Assembly (NCBI GenBank): GCA_019242465.1 | Contig: JAFAVL010000642.1 | Coordinates: 1 to 7,459, forward strand | Source of the DNA: Chroococcidiopsidaceae cyanobacterium CP_BM_RX_35 | Lineage (GTDB): Bacteria; Cyanobacteriota; Cyanobacteriia; Cyanobacteriales; Chroococcidiopsidaceae | DNA: 7,459 nucleotides | Direction of reading: 5' to 3' | Shown here: in pieces, positions 1 to 6,850 of the stretch | How positions within the stretch are numbered: the stretch's first letter is position 1 | Layout of the letters: every line of letters starts with the position of its first letter | Position numbers and translations under genes: made by a program | Notes under the pieces: model-generated | What the model was told of the DNA's origin: nothing | Seen by the model: only the letters and a program-made list of their open reading frames with translations | Database searches by the model: none

Positions 1-1
1 A

Positions 2-547
2 GAGTTGCAGATGCAAATCAGCGGCATCTCTGTCAAGCCGTTTAAAGCCCTTTTTGGTCGAATTGAACTTGTTAAGCCAGCTGATGGGACAGCTCGGATT
101 GTCCTAACTAAAGTCGATCTTGACCTTGCCTTTAACTCCAAAACGCTCAACAACCGCCTGCGTCAGATAGTCCTCCATCTAGATGGAAAGCAGGTGACAA
201 TTAAATCGATGCAGGTAGCTTGCAATTTACTAAGCGATGGCAGAATTGCACTGTATGTAAAGCTCCTTCCATGCGGAACCGAAGTATCCCAGCAGTTTTC
301 CTTCACCGCAACACTAAGCGTAAGTACTGACAAACAGGGAATCATTCTGCAAGACATTAAATATCCAAGTAGCAAAGAACCTCCATTGGAACTAACTGAT
401 GCTTTAGTGGAGTGGGCTAGTGAAATTTTAAACCTGCACAACTTTGAGATGAAAGGCATATCGCTGCGCCTGCATCAGCTTGCGGTCGAAGCAGGAAATC
501 TAACACTACAGGCTGACGCTTTAGTGACGCAGTTTCCCGGCTCATAG
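2..547 (+). CDS. DUF2993 (LmeA-like) protein, 5'-truncated by the window edge
   Basis: About 180 C-terminal residues are visible. The frame is already open at the first bases (GAG then TTG at 5), so the true start lies outside the window and the TTG should not be taken as the start. Seen in sequence: an opening like 'GISVKPFKALFGRIEL', then 'RIVLTKVDLDLAFNS', then alternating beta-strand-like segments ('SFTATLSVSTDKQG', 'ISLRLHQLAVEAGNLTLQADA'). This matches my memory of the DUF2993 family (PF11209), whose members carry 'ariVLTexDinrAFNS'. Established knowledge: the mycobacterial member LmeA is a periplasmic phospholipid-binding protein linked to lipomannan elongation. Cyanobacterial members are mostly uncharacterised. 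Family members are usually about 230-270 residues, so roughly 50-90 N-terminal residues are probably missing. No membrane segment is visible in this part. An envelope lipid-binding role is inference. The next genes lie on the opposite strand, convergent with this one. Confidence 0.75.
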   Translation, partial: ELQMQISGISVKPFKALFGRIELVKPADGTARIVLTKVDLDLAFNSKTLNNRLRQIVLHLDGKQVTIKSMQVACNLLSDGRIALYVKLLPCGTEVSQQFSFTATLSVSTDKQGIILQDIKYPSSKEPPLELTDALVEWASEILNLHNFEMKGISLRLHQLAVEAGNLTLQADALVTQFPGS

Positions 548-568
548 AAGAGAGCTAGAAGCTATTTG

Positions 569-679
569 CTAGCCACTGAAACCCGCTAAGATGAAGGCTA
601 CAGCACCAATCACTGCCAGAATCGAGAGTACTAGTCCAGCATTAGGGCTGCCTTTAAAAGAATAGTTTTTCTCGCTCAT
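569..679 (-). CDS. 36-residue single-pass small membrane protein, unknown function
   Basis: A short ORF runs from ATG (complement of 677-679) to TAG (complement of 569-571). The product starts MSEKNYSFKGSPNAG, continues with a strongly hydrophobic stretch at about residues 14-34 (LVLSILAVIGAVAFILAG) and ends FSG. This is the layout of a one-helix membrane protein with a short polar N-terminus. It follows the ABC ATPase gene on the same strand, 89 bases after that stop, and converges with the DUF2993 gene, 21 bases from its stop. No clear Shine-Dalgarno precedes the ATG, which is common in cyanobacteria. I do not recognise it. It does not match the small photosystem subunits I can recall (PsbX, PsbY, PsbJ, PsaM, PsaX). 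The coding call rests on the sharp polar/hydrophobic partition and the fit between neighbouring genes; a chance ORF is still possible. Confidence 0.55.
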   Translation of the reverse strand: MSEKNYSFKGSPNAGLVLSILAVIGAVAFILAGFSG

Positions 680-768
680 CGTTATTGCTGTTGAATTTGA
701 CTTCTCATCTTATTGTTACATTGTTTAACTAAACCTGTGTCATTTGGCTTGATCTCTGCACACATAAA

Positions 769-2616
769 TTAATGCCGTTGCATACCAAGCCAACGCTCCT
801 GCATCCGCTCAGGACTACCAGTAGGAATGGAGGCAATGAGGACACGCGTGTAGTCCTCTTTGGGGTTGCGGTAGATACCCAGAGCTGAGCCTGTTTCCAC
901 AATTTGCCCTCGATTCATCACCAAGACGCGATCGCTCATAAATTTCACTACACTCAAATCATGAGAAATGAAAATATAGGTGAGTTTAAACTCGGCTTGT
1001 AATTCTTTTAACAGATTCAAGACTTGTGCCTGGACAGAAACATCTAATGACGAGACAGATTCATCGCAAATAATGAATTTAGGATTAAGAGCCAGGGCAC
1101 GAGCAATACAAATTCGTTGGCGCTGACCACCAGAGAATTCGTGGGGATAGCGGTTCATCCGGTCAGGATTCAATCCGACGCGCTTCAGTAGGTAAGCTGC
1201 CCGCTCTCGGCGCTGAGTCAGGCGACTTTTGCCTCTAGAATGAATCAACAACGGCTCCATGACCGCATCTCCAATCTTCATCCGTGGGTCGAGGGAGCTA
1301 AAAGGATTTTGAAAAATAATCTGCATTTCTCGTCGCAGTTGCTGTAGCTGATATCCACTCAAGCGAGTAATATTTCTCCCTTCGAATATCACACTCCCAC
1401 TCATAGATTCAACTAATCGCAATAATGTGCGACCAAGCGTGGTTTTGCCGCAACCTGACTCTCCGACTAACCCCAGAGTCTCACCAGGATAGACCTCAAA
1501 CGAAACCCCATTGACTGCCCAGAAATAGTTTTTGGTTTGACCAAACATACCTTGTACCGGAAAGCCTACCCGGAGATCGCGAACTTCTAGCAGAGGTGGT
1601 TGCTGTTGCAGTTCGACTAACCGTTGATCGATTACTTCTTGGCTAACTTCCGGTGGGTCGTCTGGTTGTTGTGCTTGAATCTCTGGTTCTCCAGTTGGCG
1701 TCAGTTTGACGCTCATAAAGTCGGCAACCGTGAGGAGATGTTGTGGTTGTCTGTCTAGCCTGGGTTTGCAAGCCAGCAAACCTCTAGTATACGGATGTTG
1801 TGGGTTAGCAAAAATTTGTTCTGCCGAACCACATTCAACTATTTTGCCCTGGTACATCACAGCAACTTGATCGGCAATTTCGGCAACAATACCCAAGTCG
1901 TGGGTGATGAACATCATCGACATTTGACGGCGATCACGTAGATCCCGCAACAGATCCAAAATTGTTGCCTGTACCGTAACATCTAAGGCTGTGGTTGGTT
2001 CGTCAGCTATCAAAATATCTGGGTTACAAGAGATCGCCATGGCGATCATGACCCGTTGCAACTGACCGCCAGAAAGCTCGTGGGGATAGCGAGCCAGCAT
2101 AGCTTGTTTGTGCTGGTTCACTTGCCGCTGTGATGAGTACTGTTGTTCCAACTCTTGATCGCTGCCTAGGAGTTTGACTTCCTGAAGGTTGGCGATCGCG
2201 CTTTGTCGTGCCTCTTTTTCTGAAATTTGCTGATGCTGCCGAATTGCTTCTGTTAATTGAAACCCAATGCTATAGATTGGGTTGAGTGAACTCATCGGTT
2301 CTTGGAAGATCATAGCGATCTGTCCACCGCGATACCTCTGCACGTGCGCTGGCGGCAGTTGCAGCAGATTAACTGGTTGTGTGCTATCTGCGGTTGCCTG
2401 AAACCAAATTTCTCCGCCGCTAATCAAGCCAGGAGTCGGCACTAAACCCATAACGGCTAACGAGGTGACAGATTTCCCTGAGCCCGACTCTCCCACGATT
2501 CCCAACGTCTGACCCCGATGCAGCTTAAATGAAATGCCATCGACAGCTTTAATTATTTTACCGTCAGTCAGGAATTCAACCTGCAAGTTCCGCACATCTA
2601 AGACCGTTGCACTCAT
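769..2616 (-). CDS. Tandem ABC transporter ATPase, oligopeptide/dipeptide/nickel class (DppD-DppF fusion type)
   Basis: A 615-residue protein with two complete nucleotide-binding domains that would power an oligopeptide, dipeptide, glutathione or nickel-type importer at the inner membrane. Domain 1 (about 5-290): Walker A GESGSGKS at 42-49, Q-loop FQEP at 104-107, signature LSGGQ at 181-185, Walker B ILIADEP at 201-207, switch His239, then the OppD/DppD-type tail '[11 protein letters not shown]' from 271. A Gln/Pro-rich linker spans about 288-340. Domain 2: Walker A GESGCGKT at 385-392, Q-loop FQNP at 435-438, signature FSGGQ at 494-498, Walker B FIICDES at 514-520, switch His552. Domain 1 has an extra Gln-rich stretch at about 150-172 before its signature. 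Layout resembles GsiA and YejF. ATG at 2616 is the only ATG in the open stretch upstream; no Shine-Dalgarno is visible. No permease or binding-protein gene lies in the window, so the substrate cannot be assigned; partners presumably lie elsewhere. Confidence 0.93.
   Translation of the reverse strand: MSATVLDVRNLQVEFLTDGKIIKAVDGISFKLHRGQTLGIVGESGSGKSVTSLAVMGLVPTPGLISGGEIWFQATADSTQPVNLLQLPPAHVQRYRGGQIAMIFQEPMSSLNPIYSIGFQLTEAIRQHQQISEKEARQSAIANLQEVKLLGSDQELEQQYSSQRQVNQHKQAMLARYPHELSGGQLQRVMIAMAISCNPDILIADEPTTALDVTVQATILDLLRDLRDRRQMSMMFITHDLGIVAEIADQVAVMYQGKIVECGSAEQIFANPQHPYTRGLLACKPRLDRQPQHLLTVADFMSVKLTPTGEPEIQAQQPDDPPEVSQEVIDQRLVELQQQPPLLEVRDLRVGFPVQGMFGQTKNYFWAVNGVSFEVYPGETLGLVGESGCGKTTLGRTLLRLVESMSGSVIFEGRNITRLSGYQLQQLRREMQIIFQNPFSSLDPRMKIGDAVMEPLLIHSRGKSRLTQRRERAAYLLKRVGLNPDRMNRYPHEFSGGQRQRICIARALALNPKFIICDESVSSLDVSVQAQVLNLLKELQAEFKLTYIFISHDLSVVKFMSDRVLVMNRGQIVETGSALGIYRNPKEDYTRVLIASIPTGSPERMQERWLGMQRH
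928..935. repeat. HIP1 palindrome GCGATCGC
   Basis: Exact octamer inside the ABC ATPase gene. HIP1 is highly over-represented in many cyanobacterial genomes, so it supports the taxonomic call. Confidence 0.85.
2192..2199. repeat. HIP1 palindrome GCGATCGC
   Basis: Second exact copy, also inside the ABC ATPase gene, in the part coding for the domain 1 helical region. Confidence 0.85.
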
Positions 2617-2986
2617 GGGGGTTGGGGAAATCAGTTTAAAATTAACAGGATCTTAACACCTACTAAAAACCTATCCACAGCTATCAAAAAGTGATAATTG
2701 CTGATCGTCTCGCCCCATCGGTGACGCTGAATGTCGCCGCGTTCGATGGCAGGCTGTTGTTCCTGGCAGACACCAAAACTGGTGAACCGCGTCTGTCGCG
2801 GCTTACTATCGGGTGATTAGAGAGGGGACAGGTGAAAAATGATAAATATTATGGTCAAGAGGCGTTAACTCATCAGGTTCAACCACAAAAGGCCTGCGTA
2901 AGTATTCCATGAGGTAGATTAGAAGACTCAACTGAATTGGTATTGTGTTTCAAACGGAGAGTTTTAGTAGTTACTGAACCTGAACA
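2617..2986. other. 370-base divergent intergenic region between the ABC ATPase and the GlsB-type gene
   Basis: This spacer separates the minus-strand ABC ATPase gene from the plus-strand GlsB-type gene and should hold both promoters, although no convincing -35/-10 pair was found. Its flanks are AT-rich. The middle (about 2698-2813) is clearly GC-richer and is listed separately. After it, a 26-codon ORF (GTG 2832 to TGA 2912) follows a GAGGGG stretch; its product has no recognisable feature and I do not call it a gene. The sequence CTATCCACA at 2671-2679 differs by one base from a DnaA box but stands alone. Confidence 0.6.
2691..2816 (+). other. GC-rich islet: possible structured RNA, 41-codon ORF or gene remnant
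   Basis: I count 69 G or C in the 116 bases 2698-2813 (59%), against AT-rich flanks. The islet holds three short inverted repeats in a row: CGGTGAC/GTCGCCG (2719-2725 with 2733-2739, one G-U), CACCA/TGGTG (2771-2775 with 2780-2784) and CCGCG/CGCGG (2787-2791 with 2797-2801). It is also open on the plus strand from GTG 2691 to TGA 2814-2816. The 41-residue product contains 'LNVAAFDGRLLFLADTKTG', which looks more protein-like than random, but there is no Shine-Dalgarno and no family I recognise. The interpretations (small RNA, leader element, decayed gene fragment, real small protein) cannot be separated by eye. Confidence 0.35.
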
Positions 2987-3256
2987 ATGAACATTATTGC
3001 CTGGATAATATTAGGTTTGATTGCGGGCGCAATTGCTAAAGCTATCGACCCAGCAGCTAGGGGCGGTGGACTGTTAGGTACTCTGGTTCTTGGAATTATT
3101 GGTGCCTTTGTTGGTGGAATTATTGCGACCTTCATATCTACAGGACAATTGGTACTGACTTCTGCCACTCTCAGCATTCCGGGAATAATAGTGTCAGTAA
3201 TTGGAGCAATAATTGCCGTTTTCATTTGGAACAGAATTGTTGGGCGGGCAGTGTGA
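2987..3256 (+). CDS. GlsB/YeaQ/YmgE (transglycosylase-associated) family membrane protein
   Basis: An 89-residue hydrophobic protein with three predicted membrane helices at about residues 3-20, 29-50 and 62-83, with Gly-rich faces. The opening 'MNIIAWIILGLIAGAIAKAI', the loop 'DPAARGGGLLGTLVLGIIGA' and the closing 'IIAVFIWNRIVGR' match the compact GlsB/YeaQ/YmgE family (PF04226) in length and pattern. Members sit in the inner membrane. The 'transglycosylase-associated' name is historical and no enzymatic activity is established; several homologues are induced by stress. ATG 2987 is the natural start because the hydrophobic helix begins at once. A possible GGAGAG lies about 25 bases upstream, too far to be a normal ribosome-binding site. 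The gene converges with the 79-residue gene, with only 22 bases between the stops and no clear terminator hairpin. Confidence 0.88.
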   Translation: MNIIAWIILGLIAGAIAKAIDPAARGGGLLGTLVLGIIGAFVGGIIATFISTGQLVLTSATLSIPGIIVSVIGAIIAVFIWNRIVGRAV

Positions 3257-3278
3257 CCTACCAAGGTGAGAGAAAACA

Positions 3279-3518
3279 TTAATCCTGTTTCCAGAGATTC
3301 CAGGTAGCACCGATAGCAGCACCTGCCCCTGCTATTAAGCCACTACTCATACCCTCAATTGTCTTGAGCAATGAATCTTGATTAAGGCAATCAGTGGTAG
3401 GCAACTTGGCGTTGAGACATTGGATAGACTCAGCTCTACTAACAGTTCCACCAACCACTACACCCAGAAGGCTACAGACCGCAATAATTAGCAGAGGACG
3501 ATTGCGTTGGCGATTCAT
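3279..3518 (-). CDS. 79-residue exported or membrane-anchored small protein, unknown function
   Basis: I do not recognise a family. The N-terminus is signal-peptide-like: a basic start (R3, R5, R7), a hydrophobic core at about residues 8-24 (LLIIAVCSLLGVVVGG) and a plausible cleavage site after Ala29 (S-R-A). The mature part would have two cysteines (C34 and C44, ten apart), which could form a disulfide outside the cytoplasm. A second Gly/Ala-rich hydrophobic stretch lies at about 57-71 (GMSSGLIAGAGAAIG), and the end is polar (WNLWKQD). C15 is not in a good lipobox, since the preceding residue is Val. It is either a periplasmic/thylakoid-lumen protein or a two-helix membrane protein. TATACT on the minus strand (complement of 3532-3537) could be a -10 box just upstream, but no -35 partner fits. 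No Shine-Dalgarno is seen. Confidence 0.65.
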   Translation of the reverse strand: MNRQRNRPLLIIAVCSLLGVVVGGTVSRAESIQCLNAKLPTTDCLNQDSLLKTIEGMSSGLIAGAGAAIGATWNLWKQD

Positions 3519-3539
3519 AGAGAATTGGTCTAGTATAAA

Positions 3540-3555
3540 TCCTTCTATGATGATG
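3540..3555. repeat. 16-base direct repeat, copy 1 (intergenic)
   Basis: TCCTTCTATGATGATG occurs here, upstream of the 79-residue gene, and again at 4056-4071 inside ssb. The flanks do not match well, so a larger duplication is not evident. Confidence 0.6.
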
Positions 3556-3601
3556 GTTCCTAAGTTAGTTAATTAAATAAATTCATAATTTCTTTCGATT
3601 T

Positions 3602-3634
3602 TCGTAGCTTGGTTAAAAACCTCAGAAGCTGCGA
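3602..3634. other. Imperfect hairpin in the spacer downstream of ssb
   Basis: TCGTAGCTT (3602-3610) pairs with AAGCTGCGA (3626-3634) with one G-U pair. Inside it, GGTT (3611-3614) pairs with AACC (3618-3621) around an AAA loop, leaving a TCAG bulge on one side. No U-tract follows on the minus strand, where ssb would need a terminator. On the plus strand a short TTTT follows about six bases later. Function unknown: a second-line ssb terminator, part of the leader of the 79-residue gene, or part of a mobile-element remnant. Confidence 0.4.
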
Positions 3635-3691
3635 GAATAGTTTTCCATTAAAGGAACGGGCAAAAAGTTAGCTTCAATTCCTAGCCTGAAT

Positions 3692-3712
3692 CCCCCGAAT
3701 TCAATTCGGGGG
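3692..3712. mobile_element. Near-perfect palindrome resembling an IS200/IS605 end (solo remnant); may also end the ssb transcript
   Basis: CCCCCGAAT and ATTCGGGGG flank a three-base TCA loop, nine perfect pairs. With its flanks (GAAT before, GAGTGACTCAA overlapping and after) it resembles, from memory, the terminal hairpins of cyanobacterial IS200/IS605 elements, which often read GGGGGAGTGTCAA at the right end. No tnpA or tnpB is present, so this would be a solo end or a palindrome-associated miniature element. It lies 28 bases beyond the ssb stop, so it could also terminate that transcript, although no U-tract follows directly on the minus strand. The palindrome is certain; its origin is inference. 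Confidence 0.5.
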
Positions 3713-3740
3713 AGTGACTCAAATCAAAGACATCCCCAAC

Positions 3741-4268
3741 TTAGAAAGGAATGTCATCGACATCCGGTTCGCTCGTTGAGCTTTGATAAGTAGGCACCTT
3801 GGGTGTCTTGGGCTGAGGTACACTTTCTTTTGCTGCCGGGATTGAGTCCCCAACGCTACTTCCCGCCGACTCAACTGTCGCTGGAGTCTGGGGTAATTTT
3901 GTACTAAACGTTGCAGCATTGTTGGGGATGCTGGCAGTGCTGGAACTTGCCCCCTCTAGACTAACTCCCTCGCCCAAAGGATGAATCCTTTGGGCCGTCA
4001 ATTCGGCGCGTTTTTCTTTGAAACCCTCACGCTCAATGGTGTTCATATTCAAGCGTCCTTCTATGATGATGCGATCGCCCTGGTGGTAATTTTGCTGAAT
4101 CTCCGCAGCCAGATTCCCCCAGCCCACCACTTTTAAGGTTGCTGGCGGATCTTCGGCTCTTATCCCTGGAAACTGGACAAGCATGTCGGCGATCGCCATG
4201 TTGTTATCAGATGTGTAGCGCAGTTGCGGCTCTTGAACAATCTCTGCCATCAAAATGCAGCTATTCAT
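3741..4268 (-). CDS. ssb: Single-stranded DNA-binding protein (SSB), cyanobacterial type
   Basis: A 175-residue protein that would coat single-stranded DNA during replication, repair and recombination, and recruit partner enzymes. Residues 1-100 form the OB-fold, with 'VVGWGNLAAEIQQNYHQGDRIIIEGRL' at about 47-73 (the strand-turn-strand core, cf. 'GklAe...l.KGd.v.veGrl') and 'KRAELTAQRIHPLG' at 86-99. Residues 101-168 are a Ser/Pro/Ala-rich flexible linker. The last residues, DVDDIPF, are the classical acidic SSB tip that binds partner proteins. The opening is unlike E. coli SSB but resembles a cyanobacterial subgroup. ATG 4268 is preceded by GGAGAG (complement of 4275-4280) six bases away, which supports this start over Met7. 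It lies 56 bases downstream of the nucleotidyltransferase gene on the same strand, so the two are probably cotranscribed. Cyanobacteria often have more than one SSB; whether this is the housekeeping copy cannot be told. Confidence 0.9.
   Translation of the reverse strand: MNSCILMAEIVQEPQLRYTSDNNMAIADMLVQFPGIRAEDPPATLKVVGWGNLAAEIQQNYHQGDRIIIEGRLNMNTIEREGFKEKRAELTAQRIHPLGEGVSLEGASSSTASIPNNAATFSTKLPQTPATVESAGSSVGDSIPAAKESVPQPKTPKVPTYQSSTSEPDVDDIPF
4056..4071. repeat. 16-base direct repeat, copy 2 (inside ssb)
   Basis: Identical to 3540-3555. Here it encodes part of 'IIIEGRL' of the OB-fold on the minus strand, so coding constraint explains this copy. Confidence 0.6.
4071..4078. repeat. HIP1 palindrome GCGATCGC
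   Basis: Third exact copy, inside ssb, overlapping the end of the 16-base repeat by one base. Confidence 0.85.
4189..4196. repeat. HIP1 palindrome GCGATCGC
   Basis: Fourth exact copy, inside ssb near its 5' end, in the extended context GGCGATCGCC. Confidence 0.85.
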
Positions 4269-4324
4269 TTATTGCTCTCCAAAAAACAGTAAGGTTAACG
4301 ATGAAGCGAAAGGTGAGGAAGCAG

Positions 4325-6850
4325 TTACTCTCCGTTCCCAACTTCTCCTGGGGCTTGTTCGACAAACTCCTGGACATAGGTACGGTACTCCCTCAATGTT
4401 GAATCCACCCAATCTCGATCATTACCGTTAGCGAACAAATGTACCAGTGGTTCGCCTGCATCTGGCAAAATCAACACCCAATTTTCATCTTCATGTAGAA
4501 TCTTCACGCCATCCACCAGTTCTAGGCTTTGGGCTGGGTGAGTTTCTACCAGGTGGCGCATCAGTGCTCCTTTGACCGTCCAAGGGCAGCGAGCTATAGC
4601 TGTTTTATGGCAGACGCGGGGCAGTTCTGTCCGCATAAAAGCCAGTGATCGCTCCTGAATTGTCATCATTTCAATCAGCTTCGCAATGCCGAACATAGCA
4701 TCAAAACCTGGATGCAATTGCGGGAAAATAAAGCCCATATCCCCGCTACCAGCTAACACCACACTCGGATTTTCTCTAGATGCCTCCATCAATGCTGTAG
4801 GATTTGCCTTGGTGCGAATCACTTTCCCATCATGGCGACGAGCAATCTGTTCTACTGCACTAGAAGTATGAACTGGTACAACCACTGCGCTCCTGGGGTG
4901 AGCTGTCAAAATCATATTGACCATCAGCGCTGTTAAGGTCTCTCCTCGGATGGGAATACCAGATTCATCTACTAAAATCAGTTGTTCTCCATTCGCCGAA
5001 ACCTGCACACCAATTTTGGCTTTTAGTGCCTCAACAACATGCCCCAACTGAATCAGCAACTGCTCCCGCTCAGCCGTCGAGACAGCTGTCTGTTTCAGGC
5101 TAGCATTCAGCACCACTGCATCACAGCCAAATTTAGCCAAAAGTTGCGGCAACACAGCTCCATAAACTGCATAAGTATAGTCGATAATGACTTTCGAGTT
5201 GCTATGGCGAATCGCCTCCACGTTTAGATATTTTTCAAAAGCTGTACAGTAGGTATCAATGACTTGACTAGGGTAAGCGACATTGCCGATTTCATCAATT
5301 TGCACCCGCCGGAGGTCTTCCTTAAAGTAAGCTCCCTCAATTTTCTTTTCCTGCGCTTTCGAGATGTTAATTCCCTGTTTGTCAATGAATTCAATCAGGA
5401 TATAGTCAGGTCGATCTGGATGCACCCGTACATGGACACCTCCAACAACAGGGAGAGTCGGTACGACTGTGCGAGTAATGGGAATAGCCGTTGCTTCTAA
5501 GTTCTGAATATTAATACCTACAGACATCAAACCAGCGATTAACGAGCGGCTAACCATACGGGAAATGCTACGCTGGTCGCGGGAGACTGTTACCTGAGCC
5601 CCCTGCTTTAAGGTAGAACCGTAAGCTGCCCCCAGCTTGACAGCAAATTCTGGCGTGATGTCGATATTGGCTAGTCCTGTGACACCCCGTTGACCAAACA
5701 GATTGCGTTGAGCAGTGTTACCCCAAATTAAGTTAATGTTCAACGTCGCGCCAGATTCAATTTGTTTGCTGGGCCAGACGCGCACGCAAGGGTTGATTTG
5801 CGATTCCTCTCCGACGTTTGATAAGGAACCTACTACAGCACCTTCTAGCACATGGGCACGACGACCTACATGCGTGCCTCTAGCAACAACACACGCCCTC
5901 AAATTCACCTCTTCGCCAATAATTGCCCCATTCCAGATAATTGGGCGTTTGAGATCAGCGTCAGCACCGATTGTGACATTGTCTCCAATTATAGTTCCCG
6001 GCTCAATCTGCACTCGTGGTCCAATTCGACAGTTATGTCCAATCAATGCTGGAGTGGCAATCCGAGCGCTCGGATCGATATAAGTATTCTCACCGATCCA
6101 AAGATTTGGAGACTGCTCCTCATAGGCATAGTCGAGTTTGACCTTGCGCTGCAAGCAATCGTATTGGCTCTCTCTATAGGCATCCAAATGACCGACATCG
6201 CACCAATAACCCTGAGCAACGTAGCCGTACATCGGCTCGTCTTTTTGCAGCAGCAGGGGAAACAGCTCTTTTGAGAAGTCGTATTCTTGATTTTCTGGTA
6301 AATACTCTAGAACCGACGGTTCCAGAATGTATATGCCAGTGTTAACTGTATCCGAAAAAATCTCACTGGTAGAGGGTTTTTCTAAAAACCGACGAATGCG
6401 GTATTCCTCATCTGTAATCACTACACCAAACTCGACTGGATTGGGAACGCGAGTGAGAACGAGAGTGGCTTTCGACTGCTTTTGTTTATGAAATTGAATA
6501 GCTGCACTCAGATCGAAGTCTGTGATACTATCACCGCTAATGACCAAAAAGGTTTGATCGAGGAGTTCCGCAATATTCTTAACGCAGCCTGCGGTACCTA
6601 GAGGTTGGTCTTCCTCCACAGCATAGGTCATCTGGACGCCGAAGTCGCTGCCATCCTGAAAGTAGTCGCGCATGACGTCAGGCAAGTAGTGCAGAGTGGC
6701 AATGACTTCGGTAATATGATGCCGTTTGAGCAGATTGATAATGTGTTCTGCGATCGGTCGGTTCAAAATCGGCACCATTGGCTTGGGAAGGTCGCAAGTT
6801 AGCGGTCTCAGCCGCGTTCCAGATCCTCCAGCCATGAGTACTGCACGCAT
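4325..6850 (-). CDS. Sugar-phosphate nucleotidyltransferase (mannose-1-phosphate guanylyltransferase-like) fused to a phosphomannomutase-like domain
   Basis: An 841-residue cytoplasmic fusion that would make an NDP-sugar, probably GDP-mannose, for glycans or exopolysaccharide. Residues 1-235 are the nucleotidyltransferase: [11 protein letters not shown] (8-18), PKPMVP (22-27), PLGTAG (83-88), metal Asp107 in ISGD, EKP (157-159) and metal Asp218 in DVG; all key residues are present. Residues about 247-375 are hexapeptide repeats (left-handed beta-helix). From about 385 to 830 the fold resembles phosphomannomutase/phosphoglucomutase, starting '[20 protein letters not shown]', but the catalytic loops appear degenerate (see findings). 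The specific sugar is inferred; other NDP-sugars are possible. ATG 6850 has a strong AGGAGG (complement of 6855-6860) four bases upstream and MRAVLMAGG is a normal start for the family. ssb follows 56 bases downstream. Fusions of this length are common in cyanobacteria. Confidence 0.87.
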   Translation of the reverse strand: MRAVLMAGGSGTRLRPLTCDLPKPMVPILNRPIAEHIINLLKRHHITEVIATLHYLPDVMRDYFQDGSDFGVQMTYAVEEDQPLGTAGCVKNIAELLDQTFLVISGDSITDFDLSAAIQFHKQKQSKATLVLTRVPNPVEFGVVITDEEYRIRRFLEKPSTSEIFSDTVNTGIYILEPSVLEYLPENQEYDFSKELFPLLLQKDEPMYGYVAQGYWCDVGHLDAYRESQYDCLQRKVKLDYAYEEQSPNLWIGENTYIDPSARIATPALIGHNCRIGPRVQIEPGTIIGDNVTIGADADLKRPIIWNGAIIGEEVNLRACVVARGTHVGRRAHVLEGAVVGSLSNVGEESQINPCVRVWPSKQIESGATLNINLIWGNTAQRNLFGQRGVTGLANIDITPEFAVKLGAAYGSTLKQGAQVTVSRDQRSISRMVSRSLIAGLMSVGINIQNLEATAIPITRTVVPTLPVVGGVHVRVHPDRPDYILIEFIDKQGINISKAQEKKIEGAYFKEDLRRVQIDEIGNVAYPSQVIDTYCTAFEKYLNVEAIRHSNSKVIIDYTYAVYGAVLPQLLAKFGCDAVVLNASLKQTAVSTAEREQLLIQLGHVVEALKAKIGVQVSANGEQLILVDESGIPIRGETLTALMVNMILTAHPRSAVVVPVHTSSAVEQIARRHDGKVIRTKANPTALMEASRENPSVVLAGSGDMGFIFPQLHPGFDAMFGIAKLIEMMTIQERSLAFMRTELPRVCHKTAIARCPWTVKGALMRHLVETHPAQSLELVDGVKILHEDENWVLILPDAGEPLVHLFANGNDRDWVDSTLREYRTYVQEFVEQAPGEVGNGE

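Noticed and set aside
163..459. 98-codon minus-strand frame inside the DUF2993 gene
   Set aside because: It is a shadow of the plus-strand DUF2993 frame, which has clear family resemblance; the antisense product has none.
554..573. GCTAG/CTAGC inverted repeat between the DUF2993 stop and the 36-residue gene stop
   Set aside because: Only five pairs around a ten-base loop, with no T-tract; too weak to call a terminator.
723..734. GTTTA-AC-TAAAC inverted repeat upstream of the 36-residue gene
   Set aside because: Short, AT-rich and likely by chance; no matching known operator.
2671..2679. CTATCCACA, a near DnaA box
   Set aside because: A single site with one mismatch, with no cluster, AT-rich unwinding element or replication gene nearby; not an origin.
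2860..2910. GGTTCAA stretch resembling a tRNA T-loop
   Set aside because: No paired T-arm, anticodon arm or acceptor stem could be built around it. I saw no tRNA, rRNA or CRISPR repeats in the window.
2832..2912. 26-codon ORF starting at GTG after GAGGGG
   Set aside because: The Shine-Dalgarno-like stretch is suggestive, but the product has no hydrophobic segment, motif or recognisable similarity.
2971..3279. 102-codon minus-strand frame opposite the GlsB-type gene
   Set aside because: Antisense of a hydrophobic three-helix gene; the product is a repetitive Ile/Pro/Thr-rich chain typical of shadow frames.
5715..6274. Plus-strand frames of 122 and 140 codons opposite the hexapeptide-repeat region
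   Set aside because: Antisense shadows of the nucleotidyltransferase gene, whose periodic codons keep the opposite strand open.
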